A stretch of 49,511 bases of DNA, from the NCBI RefSeq assembly GCF_000770305.1, contig NZ_JNVB01000025.1:1-49511 (forward strand). The letters are read 5' to 3'. Below are positions 7,370-16,935 of this stretch, piece after piece (positions within the stretch are counted from its first letter, which is position 1; each line of letters starts with the position of its first letter). The stretch is from Erwinia oleae. GTDB lineage: Bacteria > Pseudomonadota > Gammaproteobacteria > Enterobacterales > Enterobacteriaceae. The notes under the pieces were generated by a model that searched no databases, had not been told where the DNA came from, and saw only the letters and a program-made list of their open reading frames with translations. The position numbers and the translations under genes are program-made.

Positions 7370-9694
7370 ATGAATCCAACTTCTTCTTCCATCGCGAGTA
7401 CGTTACATCCACATCCGTCTGCCGATAATGAGCCAGTACATACTGAACAGCCTGGCCCTGCTCACTGCTTTGCGCTGAGTGGCAGCCCGCTACCGCCATC
7501 GCGAATGACGCCAGGTCAGGGACAGGCATTATTGCGTAATACATTGAATGCGGCTTTGTTGCATCAGTCAGGACAACATAATTTCAGTGGCCTTGAACCG
7601 TTAATAACGGCGCTACCTGATTTACTTCAGGATGCCGACGCGCTTCAGGAGTTGACTGAACCGCCACTCAATACGCTGCTTGACAACGTCAATACTCAGA
7701 TTCAAGAGCAATTAGCAGAGAGTACAGTCGGGCAGCGACCGCAGCTCAACCAGCTTGCAAGTGATGTCAACACGCTTCGCCAAGCGGCGCACTTTGCCGG
7801 TCATGGTCAGTGGGCTGGTCTGCCTGAAGGCGGCATACTGTTAAAATTACATCTCCTTCGCGAACTTGACCCGGCCACGTTTCCGCAGGTCAAAAGTAGT
7901 CAGGGGTTACGCCAGTTTCTGCATAGCGCCAGCGAGGCGTGTCGTGGGTTAATCGACCAACTGAATCGCCCGCTCGATCTGGCTAAACCGCTGGTCGGTG
8001 ACGACACTATTCCTCCAATGCTCAGGCAAGTCTCTGATTTACTGGCGGCCATTGTTCCGCAATTAACGGATGCTGATGGCCGTGAATCCGCTAAAGATTT
8101 ACAGCAGACGGTGGCTGAACTGCACGATCATCTGCTTCAGCGGGCAGCGTCTGAAGGGGACGTTTACGTTGACGCGCCCGAGGTGGCGGAGCAGGCTGAC
8201 GGCGCGATGCAAAAACTGACCCATGCGCTGAGACAAACGTCGCAGCGTACTGATGTGCATGCGGCTTTATCACAGCGCGATGATGCAGAGTTTAAGTCGC
8301 AGTTGCGCGGCGAGTACGCTGAACAGATTAAGATAATGATCACGCATGCCGAAGGGCTGGACGCGATCCTGACCGACGCCAAACTGCCAAAAGCCGCCGA
8401 GAAAAGTCTGCGCAGCGCAAATAACGATATCATCAGCGAACTTAACGCGCTCAGCAAAGGGGTTCCCCTGACCGAACGTGCCTGGCGCGGTGCGTTGACA
8501 CTGGCTGCTTATCCCTTACCACTGGCGGTTTCACTGGTCACCCATGAAAAAGAGTACAGTTCAACCCTGATCCCCCACTTTGTTAAAAATCTTGCGCTGC
8601 TGACCGGCCTGATGACAAATGACAGTACTAACCATCAGTCAGTTCTACAGCATGCCAACAATCGTCTGTTTGTTAATGGCGTGGTGGGTCTCATTTATGC
8701 CGGCCCGGCGTTTATTAACGCAATGAAGCCGTTGCACGGCGCGCCAGCCTTCAGCGTTGGCGCGGGTTTACTCTCCGGCGCAGCCACATTCGGATGGTTT
8801 AATCAGAAACAGCTGGGCAAAGGTGTGAACCATATTATCCAGAAAATGCAGTCGCTGGTTTTCGGTTCCCGTAATGACCAGTTAATTCTGCGGAGTGATG
8901 CCAAAGCGCGGCTACACGACTACATCGAAGGACTACAGGGCAACCGCCAGGCTTTTGCAGAAATTGATCGCGCGTTTCGCGGCGGCGGCGAAAAACATCT
9001 GTCTGATAATCTCGATGCGCAGATTGAGCGTACGCTGACACAAATGGATTCAGTGCTGCAAGAAGGCCACGATCTTCTGACCAGGAACACGCCGGATGAG
9101 CGCAACAACAGAACTGAAACGGCCGCGCCGCCTCATAATGCAGATTTCCTGCCTAAACTTGGGCTGACCGCTTTTACCGGTATGATTTGCGGCGGCGTTG
9201 TTGCGCTCATGTCGGATAATCCGGTGGGCATGGTCGACTATATTGTTGATGGCTTGTGGTGTAGTCATGAGATGTACAAACAGGCAGCGAATCCAAACGT
9301 TAATTTGCAGGGCGCGGTGAAAACCTTTAAAGATTTGGTCGGCCTTAATCTGACGATGATCGCCTATCTCTCAGCGAACAAAGGCCACGACTTCCTGCAC
9401 GCCGGCGCCGGTGAGTACGCCGCCGGGACGCTGGCGATGACTGCGGCAAACCTAACTCTGCCGGGCATGGTGGGTGAAATGGTAGGCAACAGCGCGGGTG
9501 GGATTCTGGAAAAAGGGAATGCGGCTTTCAGTCACGCCTCGCGTGAGGTCCAGGGCGCACTGGGATATCTGACCAGCAGAATCAACAGCAGCTTTGGCAT
9601 TACAGAGCCTGAACGGCGTAGCACTGACATTGAGATGCAACCTGCTCAGGTCGCCGCCATGGAACCGGAGGCGCAATCCGTTTCGCGCTCCTGA
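7370..9694 (+). CDS. Candidate HrpL-regulated type III effector, family not recognised
   Basis: 774 residues from the ATG at 7370. The frame is open back to an ATG at 7304, but that lies upstream of the hrp box and lacks a Shine-Dalgarno, so it cannot be on a HrpL transcript. The first 30 residues are rich in Ser, Thr, Pro and His (MNPTSSSIAS...) with no acidic residue before about 19, the usual composition of a type III secretion signal. The middle is mostly helical and polar (about 60-360). Several hydrophobic segments follow (about 370-390, 433-450, 461-478, 598-616), hinting at insertion into host membranes, an architecture I associate with effectors such as HopM1, although I see no secure homology. 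No catalytic motif was recognised. No chaperone gene is adjacent. Confidence 0.7.
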   Translation: MNPTSSSIASTLHPHPSADNEPVHTEQPGPAHCFALSGSPLPPSRMTPGQGQALLRNTLNAALLHQSGQHNFSGLEPLITALPDLLQDADALQELTEPPLNTLLDNVNTQIQEQLAESTVGQRPQLNQLASDVNTLRQAAHFAGHGQWAGLPEGGILLKLHLLRELDPATFPQVKSSQGLRQFLHSASEACRGLIDQLNRPLDLAKPLVGDDTIPPMLRQVSDLLAAIVPQLTDADGRESAKDLQQTVAELHDHLLQRAASEGDVYVDAPEVAEQADGAMQKLTHALRQTSQRTDVHAALSQRDDAEFKSQLRGEYAEQIKIMITHAEGLDAILTDAKLPKAAEKSLRSANNDIISELNALSKGVPLTERAWRGALTLAAYPLPLAVSLVTHEKEYSSTLIPHFVKNLALLTGLMTNDSTNHQSVLQHANNRLFVNGVVGLIYAGPAFINAMKPLHGAPAFSVGAGLLSGAATFGWFNQKQLGKGVNHIIQKMQSLVFGSRNDQLILRSDAKARLHDYIEGLQGNRQAFAEIDRAFRGGGEKHLSDNLDAQIERTLTQMDSVLQEGHDLLTRNTPDERNNRTETAAPPHNADFLPKLGLTAFTGMICGGVVALMSDNPVGMVDYIVDGLWCSHEMYKQAANPNVNLQGAVKTFKDLVGLNLTMIAYLSANKGHDFLHAGAGEYAAGTLAMTAANLTLPGMVGEMVGNSAGGILEKGNAAFSHASREVQGALGYLTSRINSSFGITEPERRSTDIEMQPAQVAAMEPEAQSVSRS

Positions 9695-9737
9695 CAAGCG
9701 CGAAACGGTCGCCAGCGGACGCACAAAATGCGTCCGC
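9678..9737. terminator. Two tandem hairpins between the effector gene and hrpA
   Basis: First hairpin: 12-bp stem CCGTTTCGCGCT / AGCGCGAAACGG (9678-9689 with 9697-9708), its loop holding the effector stop codon. Second: 9-bp stem GCGGACGCA / TGCGTCCGC (9715-9723 with 9729-9737). Neither has a U-tract. They sit between convergent genes and probably act as 3' ends or mRNA stabilisers for both. Confidence 0.5.
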
Positions 9738-9745
9738 GGCAAGGC

Positions 9746-12700
9746 CTAAACAGCAATCTCATCCATCGCCTGCTGGATGCGTTTTTCCGACACCGGATAA
9801 GGCGTACCGAGCTGCTGCGCAAAGTAGCTGACGCGCAATTCTTCAATCATCCAGCGCACGTCCTTCACCTCGTCGTCGTCCCGGCGCGCTTCCGGCAGCT
9901 TATTAAACCAGGCGCTCCAGGCCTGCTGAATTTTTTCCACCTTCAGCATACGCGCGCGATCGCTGTGTGGATCCACCGGCAGTTTTTCCAGCCGTCGTTC
10001 GATGGCAAGGAGATAGCGCAGGGTATCTCCCAGGCGCTTCCAGCCGTTACGCGTTACAAAGCCGCGATATACCAGGCCGCCCATTTGCGCTTTGATATCG
10101 GCAAGCGCCAGCGCCTGAGTCATATCCACGCGCCCTTTCAGCCGTTTGTTTATGTTGAAAACGGCGGTCAGGATCTGCTCGACTTTTTTTGCGATATCCA
10201 CCACCGTGTCGTTAAGACCGGCGCGCACTTTTTCATGCAGCGCGTCAAATTCGTTTTGCTTCCAGGCCGGCCCGCCCTGTTCGGCCATCAGCTTGTCCAC
10301 GCCGCAGGCAATGCAGTCATCAATCAGATCCAGCACCTTGCCGTAAGGATTGAAATAGAGTCCCAGCTTGGCTTTATTCGGCAGCTTTTCATGCAGATAT
10401 TTAATCGGCGATGGAATGTTAAGCAGCAGCAGCCTGCGTTGTCCCTGCCACATCGCCTTTTGCTGCTCGTGCTGTGAATCGAACAGCCGGATCGCCACGC
10501 TGTCTTTTTCGTCCACCAGCGCTGGCCACGCCTTGACGCTGTAGCTGCCGCGCTTCTGCTCGTAGCGATCCGGCAAATCGCCAAAGCTCCAGATGTGCAA
10601 CCCGCTCTGCTCCAGCCCGTCATCCGCGACGTTCGCCAGCGTCTCCTGGACTTTGCCTTTCAGGATCTGCTTAAGCTGCATCAGGTCGCGCCCTTCGTTC
10701 AGCTTGCGGTTGTGCTCATCGACGACGCGGAAACTCATTTTCAGATGATCGGGCACCTGCTCCCATTGCCAGTCTTCACGCGCCAGCGCGATCCCGCTCA
10801 TGCGGCGGAACTCGCGCTCCAGCGATTCAAGAAGAGGCCGCTCAAACGGCACGGCGCGCTCAAGAAATGCCTCAGCATAGTTGGGCGCGGGCACAAAATT
10901 ACGACGAAGCGGTTTGGGTAAAGATTTAATCAGCGCAATCACCAGCTCTCGCCTGAGGCCCGGGATCTGCCACTCAAAACCTTTGTCCCCGACCTGGTTG
11001 AGCAACGGCAGAGGAATATGCACCGTCACGCCATCGGCGTCGGCGCCGGGCTCGAACTGATAGCTCAGACGCAGGCTGAGATTACCCTGCTGCCAGACGT
11101 TCGGATAGTCGAGCTTGCTGACGCCCTCTGCACCCTCTTTGATCAGCATCTCTCTGGCAAAGTTGAGCTGTTCAGCGTCATCACGACTTGCCTGCTTCCA
11201 CCAGCTGTCAAAATGGCGGGCGGAAACCACCTCGTGAGGAATGCGCCGATCGTAGAAAGCAAACAGGGTTTCATCATCAACCAGAATATCGCGGCGCCGC
11301 GACTTATGCTCCAACGCCTCCACTTCCTCACGCAGCCTGAGATTGGCGCGGAAAAAAGCGTGGCGCGTCTGCCAGTCGCCCTCAACCAGCGCGTGACGAA
11401 TAAACAGCTCGCGTGACAATGTCGGATCGATACGGCTGTAGTTAACCTTGCGCGCAGCAACGATGGGTAGCCCGTACAGTGTCACTTTCTCACTGGCCAT
11501 CACCGCGCCCTGCGCTTTTTCCCAGTGAGGCTCACTGTAGCTGCGTTTGATCAGATGCTGCGCGACGGGTTCGATCCACTCAGGATCGATGCGCGCGGCA
11601 ATGCGCCCCCACAAGCGGCTGGTTTCAACCAGCTCGGCCACCATCGTCCACTTCGGCGGCTTTTTAAACAGACCGGAACCGGGAAAAATCGAAAAACGGG
11701 CGTTGCGTGCGCCGGTAAATTCAGGTTTCTCGGCATCTTTCTGGCCGATATGCGACAGCAGGCCGGTGAGCAGCGCAGTATGCAGACCACGAAAATCCGC
11801 CGGTTCACTGTTCAGCGGAATCCCCAGTTCGCGTACCACCTGGCGGAGCTGGGTATAGATGTCCTGCCACTCGCGCACCCGCAGATAGTTAAGGTAATCC
11901 ACCTTGCACTGGCGGCGGAAGGCATTCGAACCCAGCGCTTTTTGCTGTTCCTGAAGGTAGTTCCACAAATTCACGAATGACAGGAAATCTGACTCTTTAT
12001 CAAGGAAACGGCGATGCTTCTCATCCGAAGCCTGCTGCTTTTCTACCGGACGCTCGCGCGGATCCTGAATCGACAGCGCAGCGGTGATGATCATCACTTC
12101 GCGCGTGCAGCCATATTTTTGCGCTTCCAGCACCATTTTCGCGAGGCGCGGATCGACCGGCAACTGCGCCAGGGCCCGGCCCGACGGCGTCAGTTTATAG
12201 TGCTGATTGTCCTGCGTGATGGCGCCCAGCTCTTCCAGCAGCCTGACGCCATCCTGAATATTGCGCTTGTCGGGCGCCTCCACAAATGGAAAGGCGCCGA
12301 TGTCGCCTAAACCCAGCGCGGTCATTTGCAGGATCACCGAGGCCAGATTAGTGCGCAGAATTTCGGGATCGGTAAATTCGGGACGATTTATAAAGTCCTC
12401 TTCCGAATAGAGGCGAATGCAAATCCCCTCCGACACGCGGCCGCAGCGCCCTTTACGCTGATTGGCAGACGCCTGAGAAACCGGCTCAATCGGCAGGCGC
12501 TGTACTTTGGTGCGATAGCTGTAACGGCTGATGCGCGCCGTGCCGGGATCGATAACGTACTTAATGCCCGGCACCGTCAGCGAGGTTTCAGCAACGTTCG
12601 TCGCCAGAACGATGCGCCTGCCGGTATGCGACTGAAACACACGGTTTTGCTCAGCGTTGGAAAGACGCGCGTAGAGCGGCAGTACGTCGGTATGCGGCAG

Positions 12701-13642
12701 ATCGCGGCGATTGAGCGCATCGGCGGTATCGCGGATTTCCCGCTCGCCGCTCATAAAGATCAGAATGTCGCCCGGCCCTTCGTGGCTCAGCTCGTCCACC
12801 GCGTCCAAAATGGCCTGAAGCTGATCGCGCTCGCTATCGTCGGCGTCCTCCATCACCGGCCGGTAACGCACCTCGACCGGAAAGGTGCGGCCTGATACTT
12901 CAATCACCGGCGCGTTGTGAAAGTGGCGAGAAAAGCGCTGCGGATCGATGGTCGCCGAGGTAATAATGACTTTCAGATCGGGACGACGCGGCAGCAGTTC
13001 ACGCAGGTAACCCAGCAGGAAATCGATGTTAAGGCTGCGCTCGTGCGCCTCATCGATAATGATGGTGTCGTACTGCATCAACAGGCGATCCTGCTGGATT
13101 TCCGCCAGCAGAATACCGTCGGTCATCAGCTTTACCTGGGTGGTGTCGCTGACGCGATCGTTAAAGCGCACTTTATAACCGATGCAGCCGCCCGGCGTGG
13201 TGTCTAACTCGTCGGCGATGCGGTCCGCCACGGTACGCGCCGCCAGCCTGCGCGGCTGGGTGTGGCCAATCAGCCCGACGATCCCTCTGCCCAACTCCAT
13301 ACAAATTTTAGGGAGCTGCGTGGTTTTACCGGAGCCGGTTTCACCGGCCACGATCACCACCTGATGGTGTTTAATCGCCTCGGCGATATCCTCTTTTTTC
13401 TGGCTGACCGGCAGCGCGTCGGGATAGCTGATGGTTGGTGTGGCCGCACGACGCTGCGCCACGCGCTGTTCTGCGTGGGTCACCTCAGCCTCAAGCTCGT
13501 CGGCTATGGACTGACGGGCAGCAGAATTTTTCACTTTGCGCGCGCCGTGCAGGCGTTTTTGCAGCCGCTGGCGATCGCGCAGCATCAGCGCATCCAGGCG
13601 TGGCATCAGCGCTGCAAGTGATGAAGGAAGGATTTCAGACAT
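9746..13642 (-). CDS. hrpA: ATP-dependent RNA helicase HrpA (DEAH box)
   Basis: 1298 residues, equal to the E. coli HrpA length of about 1300. Walker A GETGSGKTT is at about residues 100-108, motif II DEAH at 197-200, SAT in IITSATID, and the C-terminal helicase motif QRKGRCGR follows; then come the long HA2/OB and DUF3418-like C-terminal regions. HrpA resolves stalled or collided ribosomes in E. coli. The frame runs 25 codons further upstream, but the ATG at 13642 (MSEILPSS) matches the family N terminus. The name similarity to hrp type III genes is coincidental. Confidence 0.95.
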   Translation of the reverse strand: MSEILPSSLAALMPRLDALMLRDRQRLQKRLHGARKVKNSAARQSIADELEAEVTHAEQRVAQRRAATPTISYPDALPVSQKKEDIAEAIKHHQVVIVAGETGSGKTTQLPKICMELGRGIVGLIGHTQPRRLAARTVADRIADELDTTPGGCIGYKVRFNDRVSDTTQVKLMTDGILLAEIQQDRLLMQYDTIIIDEAHERSLNIDFLLGYLRELLPRRPDLKVIITSATIDPQRFSRHFHNAPVIEVSGRTFPVEVRYRPVMEDADDSERDQLQAILDAVDELSHEGPGDILIFMSGEREIRDTADALNRRDLPHTDVLPLYARLSNAEQNRVFQSHTGRRIVLATNVAETSLTVPGIKYVIDPGTARISRYSYRTKVQRLPIEPVSQASANQRKGRCGRVSEGICIRLYSEEDFINRPEFTDPEILRTNLASVILQMTALGLGDIGAFPFVEAPDKRNIQDGVRLLEELGAITQDNQHYKLTPSGRALAQLPVDPRLAKMVLEAQKYGCTREVMIITAALSIQDPRERPVEKQQASDEKHRRFLDKESDFLSFVNLWNYLQEQQKALGSNAFRRQCKVDYLNYLRVREWQDIYTQLRQVVRELGIPLNSEPADFRGLHTALLTGLLSHIGQKDAEKPEFTGARNARFSIFPGSGLFKKPPKWTMVAELVETSRLWGRIAARIDPEWIEPVAQHLIKRSYSEPHWEKAQGAVMASEKVTLYGLPIVAARKVNYSRIDPTLSRELFIRHALVEGDWQTRHAFFRANLRLREEVEALEHKSRRRDILVDDETLFAFYDRRIPHEVVSARHFDSWWKQASRDDAEQLNFAREMLIKEGAEGVSKLDYPNVWQQGNLSLRLSYQFEPGADADGVTVHIPLPLLNQVGDKGFEWQIPGLRRELVIALIKSLPKPLRRNFVPAPNYAEAFLERAVPFERPLLESLEREFRRMSGIALAREDWQWEQVPDHLKMSFRVVDEHNRKLNEGRDLMQLKQILKGKVQETLANVADDGLEQSGLHIWSFGDLPDRYEQKRGSYSVKAWPALVDEKDSVAIRLFDSQHEQQKAMWQGQRRLLLLNIPSPIKYLHEKLPNKAKLGLYFNPYGKVLDLIDDCIACGVDKLMAEQGGPAWKQNEFDALHEKVRAGLNDTVVDIAKKVEQILTAVFNINKRLKGRVDMTQALALADIKAQMGGLVYRGFVTRNGWKRLGDTLRYLLAIERRLEKLPVDPHSDRARMLKVEKIQQAWSAWFNKLPEARRDDDEVKDVRWMIEELRVSYFAQQLGTPYPVSEKRIQQAMDEIAV

Positions 13643-13831
13643 AGGGTTTAATGCTCGATCGACCGCAGCCGATATTTCAGATGAAAAAATTTCGCGTAGT
13701 GTAGCACAGACAGGCACTTAGCACCGATCCCTCGCGGGTTACGCTTGTTCAGTAATTTTGAACGCGGGCGTCAGAATATTGCACTATCACTCGGCGAAGT
13801 TTGCCCATAGAGTGTAACCCATTGAGCATAA

Positions 13832-14461
<630 letters not shown>

Positions 14462-14474
14462 CGTATAAACAATG

Positions 14475-14505
14475 AAGCCGTCGCGGCCTTTGCGACGGCT
14501 TATCG
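14475..14505. terminator. Terminator between azoR and the LysR gene
   Basis: Perfect 10-bp stem AAGCCGTCGC / GCGACGGCTT (14475-14484 with 14492-14501). It lies between convergent genes and can serve both directions; the U-tail is weak. Confidence 0.65.
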
Positions 14506-15396
14506 CTATTCTATAAAGTTAGCCAGCTCGTCTGATGTTCCTTCAGGAAAGCATTTCTTCAGCCAGGCCATAAAGGCGGAGACGCGTGGGCTGAGCAGGC
14601 GCCGCGAGGGATATAATGCCCACAACGCAGCGGCCGGGCCTTCCATGTCGCCCCATTTCACCAGTTTTCCGGTATTGAGGTCGTTATAAACCAGCGAGAG
14701 CGGCAGGCTGGCAACGCCAACATCAAGCCGCACTGCATCGCGGATCATTATCATCGACGAGAGCGAAAGAACCGGATTGACCATCATGGTCGATGCCCCG
14801 TCCGGCGTGATGAACTTCCAGCTTTTTTGCTGTCCGGTTGCTCCTCTGACGATTACCGGAACAACGCCGTCGCCCGAAGGCCGGGTTCGATGCGGGCTGG
14901 CGACCAGGATCTGGCGATCATGCAGGAAAGGCCGACCAATCAGCGTTTCATCCTCTTTCGGATTCACCCTGATCACCAGATCGTATCCCTCCTCAATCAT
15001 CGCAACTTCACGGTCATCCGCTGTCACCTCCAGCTGTATTTCCGGAAAGTGCAGCACAAATCCGGCGGCAAGCCTCCCCATTGCGGTCTGCGCAAACAAC
15101 AGCGGAACGCTGACACGCAACCGTCCTCGCGGTATTTTTCCTCCCGACGCTATTGCTGCCGTGGCTTCCTCAAGTTCGGTGAGCAACTGCCCCGCGCGCT
15201 CAAACAGCGCCAGCCCTTCTTCCGTCAGCCTGAGATCGCGCGAGCCCCGTTCAAACAGCCGTAAACCGAGTTCAGCTTCTAATTCCGCCACGCGGCGCGA
15301 CAGCGTCGCCTTGGGGCGACCGGTGGCGCGGGCGGCTTTCCCGAACCCGCCGTAGCGGGCAACCAGGGTGAAGTCTTTTATTCTCAGAAGATCCAT
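14506..15396 (-). CDS. LysR-type transcriptional regulator
   Basis: 296 residues. The N-terminal winged helix (FTLVARYGGFGKAARATG, ATLSRRVAELEAELGLRLFERG) and the substrate-binding domain are complete. A GTG three codons upstream (15405) is in frame, but the ATG at 15396 has GGTGGAA before it. It is divergent from an NmrA-like oxidoreductase gene, with palindromic sites between them, so it probably controls that gene and itself. The effector molecule is unknown. Confidence 0.88.
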   Translation of the reverse strand: MDLLRIKDFTLVARYGGFGKAARATGRPKATLSRRVAELEAELGLRLFERGSRDLRLTEEGLALFERAGQLLTELEEATAAIASGGKIPRGRLRVSVPLLFAQTAMGRLAAGFVLHFPEIQLEVTADDREVAMIEEGYDLVIRVNPKEDETLIGRPFLHDRQILVASPHRTRPSGDGVVPVIVRGATGQQKSWKFITPDGASTMMVNPVLSLSSMIMIRDAVRLDVGVASLPLSLVYNDLNTGKLVKWGDMEGPAAALWALYPSRRLLSPRVSAFMAWLKKCFPEGTSDELANFIE

Positions 15397-15443
15397 GTGT
15401 TCCACCAGTGAGACAAGGCATCTATATATAACGTCTATTCGCC

Positions 15444-15469
15444 TGATTTTGAATCAGTGATAATGATTC
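15444..15469. promoter_or_regulatory. LysR operator candidate: overlapping palindromes
   Basis: TGATT-TTG-AATCA (15444-15456, a T-N11-A type palindrome) overlaps GAATCA-N7-TGATTC (15451-15469), giving three regularly spaced TGATT/AATCA half-sites between the divergent genes. Confidence 0.5.
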
Positions 15470-15501
15470 CGTCAACACAGACATCCTTCAGGAGAAATAA
15501 A

Positions 15502-16371
15502 ATGACCATTCTTGTAACAGGCGCGACTGGCCGCGTTGGCCATCATGTTGTTGAGCAACTTATCAGCCGTGGCGCTGCCGTTCGTATACTTACCCGCGAT
15601 CCGTCAAAGGCGAATTTTTCCCCAGACGTTGAAGTGGTACAGGGCGATATGTTGAACATCGCTTCGCTCCGCGCTGCCTTTGCTGGCATAAAAACGCTGT
15701 TTCTGCTCAATGCCGTAACGGGTGATGAATTTACTCAGGCGCTGATCACACTCAATATTGCGCGTGAAGCGGAGGTCAGACGCGTTGTCTATCTCTCGGT
15801 TCTTCATGCCGATCGTTTTGTGAACGTGCCGCACTTTGCGGTGAAATCCGGCGCCGAGCGGATGATTGCACAAATGGGGTTCAGCGCCACCATTCTGCGT
15901 CCCGCCTATTTCATTGATAATGAGCACATGATCACCGATGTCATCGTCAATCATGGCATCTACCCAATGCCCATCGGCAGCAAGGGGATTGCCATGGTCG
16001 ACACACGCGACATTGCTGAAGTGGCGGCAATTGAGTTAATCCGCCGCGACCAGACAGAGGGCGAACTGCCATCCGACACCATTAACCTTGTCGGCCCTGA
16101 CGTGCTGACCGGCGCCGATGCGGCTGCTCTCTGGTCTGAGGTTCTGGGCCGTACAATCGGTTATGGCGGCGACGATCCCACGGGGTTTGAACAGAACCTG
16201 GCGACGTTTATGCCTGAGTGGATGGCTTATGAAATGCGTCTGATGGCTGAACGCTATGTCAGTGACGGAATGTTGCCAGCGCCGGGTGACGTTGAGCGCC
16301 TGACCGCCCTCCTTGGCCGTCCGCTTCATACCTATCGGGAATTCGCGACCGTCGCGGCTTCTGAAGCATGA
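15502..16371 (+). CDS. NmrA-like NAD(P)-binding oxidoreductase
   Basis: 289 residues of the atypical SDR/NmrA group. The cofactor loop is GATGRVG (residues 7-13), and VVYLSVLHAD and ILRPAYFIDN are typical strands of the family. The catalytic Tyr-x3-Lys of classical SDRs is not evident, so it may be a redox sensor or a quinone/flavin reductase. The ATG at 15502 has AGGAG eight bases upstream; the frame extends further, without a good site. Divergent from the LysR gene. Substrate unknown. Confidence 0.82.
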   Translation: MTILVTGATGRVGHHVVEQLISRGAAVRILTRDPSKANFSPDVEVVQGDMLNIASLRAAFAGIKTLFLLNAVTGDEFTQALITLNIAREAEVRRVVYLSVLHADRFVNVPHFAVKSGAERMIAQMGFSATILRPAYFIDNEHMITDVIVNHGIYPMPIGSKGIAMVDTRDIAEVAAIELIRRDQTEGELPSDTINLVGPDVLTGADAAALWSEVLGRTIGYGGDDPTGFEQNLATFMPEWMAYEMRLMAERYVSDGMLPAPGDVERLTALLGRPLHTYREFATVAASEA

Positions 16372-16409
16372 TAAAGATCATGAGGCAGGGAAGCCTGTTT
16401 TGCTGCGGC

Positions 16410-16736
16410 TCAATGATCCTTTTTCAGCCACTGACCATTTATACCACGCACGTATTCACCCACCGCCGCGCGCTCCACCAGTTTTTGACCGGCGATGCGG
16501 CCGACTTCGTTTTCGGTCATATTGTTCTTCTTTGCCAGTGCCTGATATTCCTGTTTTCGTCCCTGATTAACCCGTTCGACCAGCGCACGGGTTTCCTCAT
16601 CCTGTTTTACCGGCGCGATAAAGCCGGAAAAGGTTTCGCCCACGCGGCCCTACTGACGCGCTTCGTTAAGCGTTAACGCCATGACGGCGGGAGTAAAAAG
16701 CATCAGGGCAGTTACTATTGCTTTCAGCGTAGTCAT
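16410..16736 (-). pseudogene. ydbL: ydbL interrupted by an in-frame amber codon
   Basis: The 108-codon frame starts with a signal peptide (MTTLKAIVTALMLF, then TPAVMA) and continues TLNEARQ; codon 29 is TAG (16652-16650), after which GRVGETFSGF and the rest of the DUF1318 domain up to GINGQWLKKDH are intact. E. coli YdbL, as I recall it, has a second Gln here (NEARQQGRVGETFSG), so the change is CAG to TAG. No frameshift or other damage is seen. YdbL is a periplasmic protein reported to modulate the YdbH-YnbE bridge. Only the 28-residue signal region would be made, unless the codon is suppressed, reinitiation occurs, or it is a sequencing error. Confidence 0.88.
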
Positions 16737-16746
16737 TATTTTTTCC

Positions 16747-16935
16747 TCAGAACAGGTCGCTGTTATTTTTCAGCAGCGCTTCTACGTCTTTATCAACCTT
16801 AATATGGATCTCATGCTCAATCTTCACGTTCATATTAATGGTGATGGGCTCTTTCGGGGCAGCCACTTCGATACGCGGAATGCAGCCGCTCAGTAGCATC
16901 GCGATTGCAGGCATCAGCAGGCTAATGCGTTTCAT
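16747..16935 (-). CDS. ynbE: Outer-membrane lipoprotein YnbE
   Basis: 62 residues. A lipoprotein signal with lipobox LLSGC precedes PRIEVAAPKEPITINMN, which is strongly conserved with E. coli YnbE. The ATG at 16935 lies inside the end of ydbH (14-base overlap), so translation is coupled; an upstream start at 16968 would spoil the lipoprotein signal. YnbE is reported to form stacked beta-strands that extend the YdbH groove to the outer membrane. Confidence 0.92.
   Translation of the reverse strand: MKRISLLMPAIAMLLSGCIPRIEVAAPKEPITINMNVKIEHEIHIKVDKDVEALLKNNSDLF

Noticed and set aside
9746-13642. hrpA as part of the hrp type III system near the effector candidate
   Set aside because: It is the DEAH RNA helicase; the shared name with the Hrp pilus gene is accidental.
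13747-13763. GTTCA-N7-TGAAC inverted repeat between hrpA and azoR
   Set aside because: Short arms and no match to a regulator I know; mentioned under azoR only.
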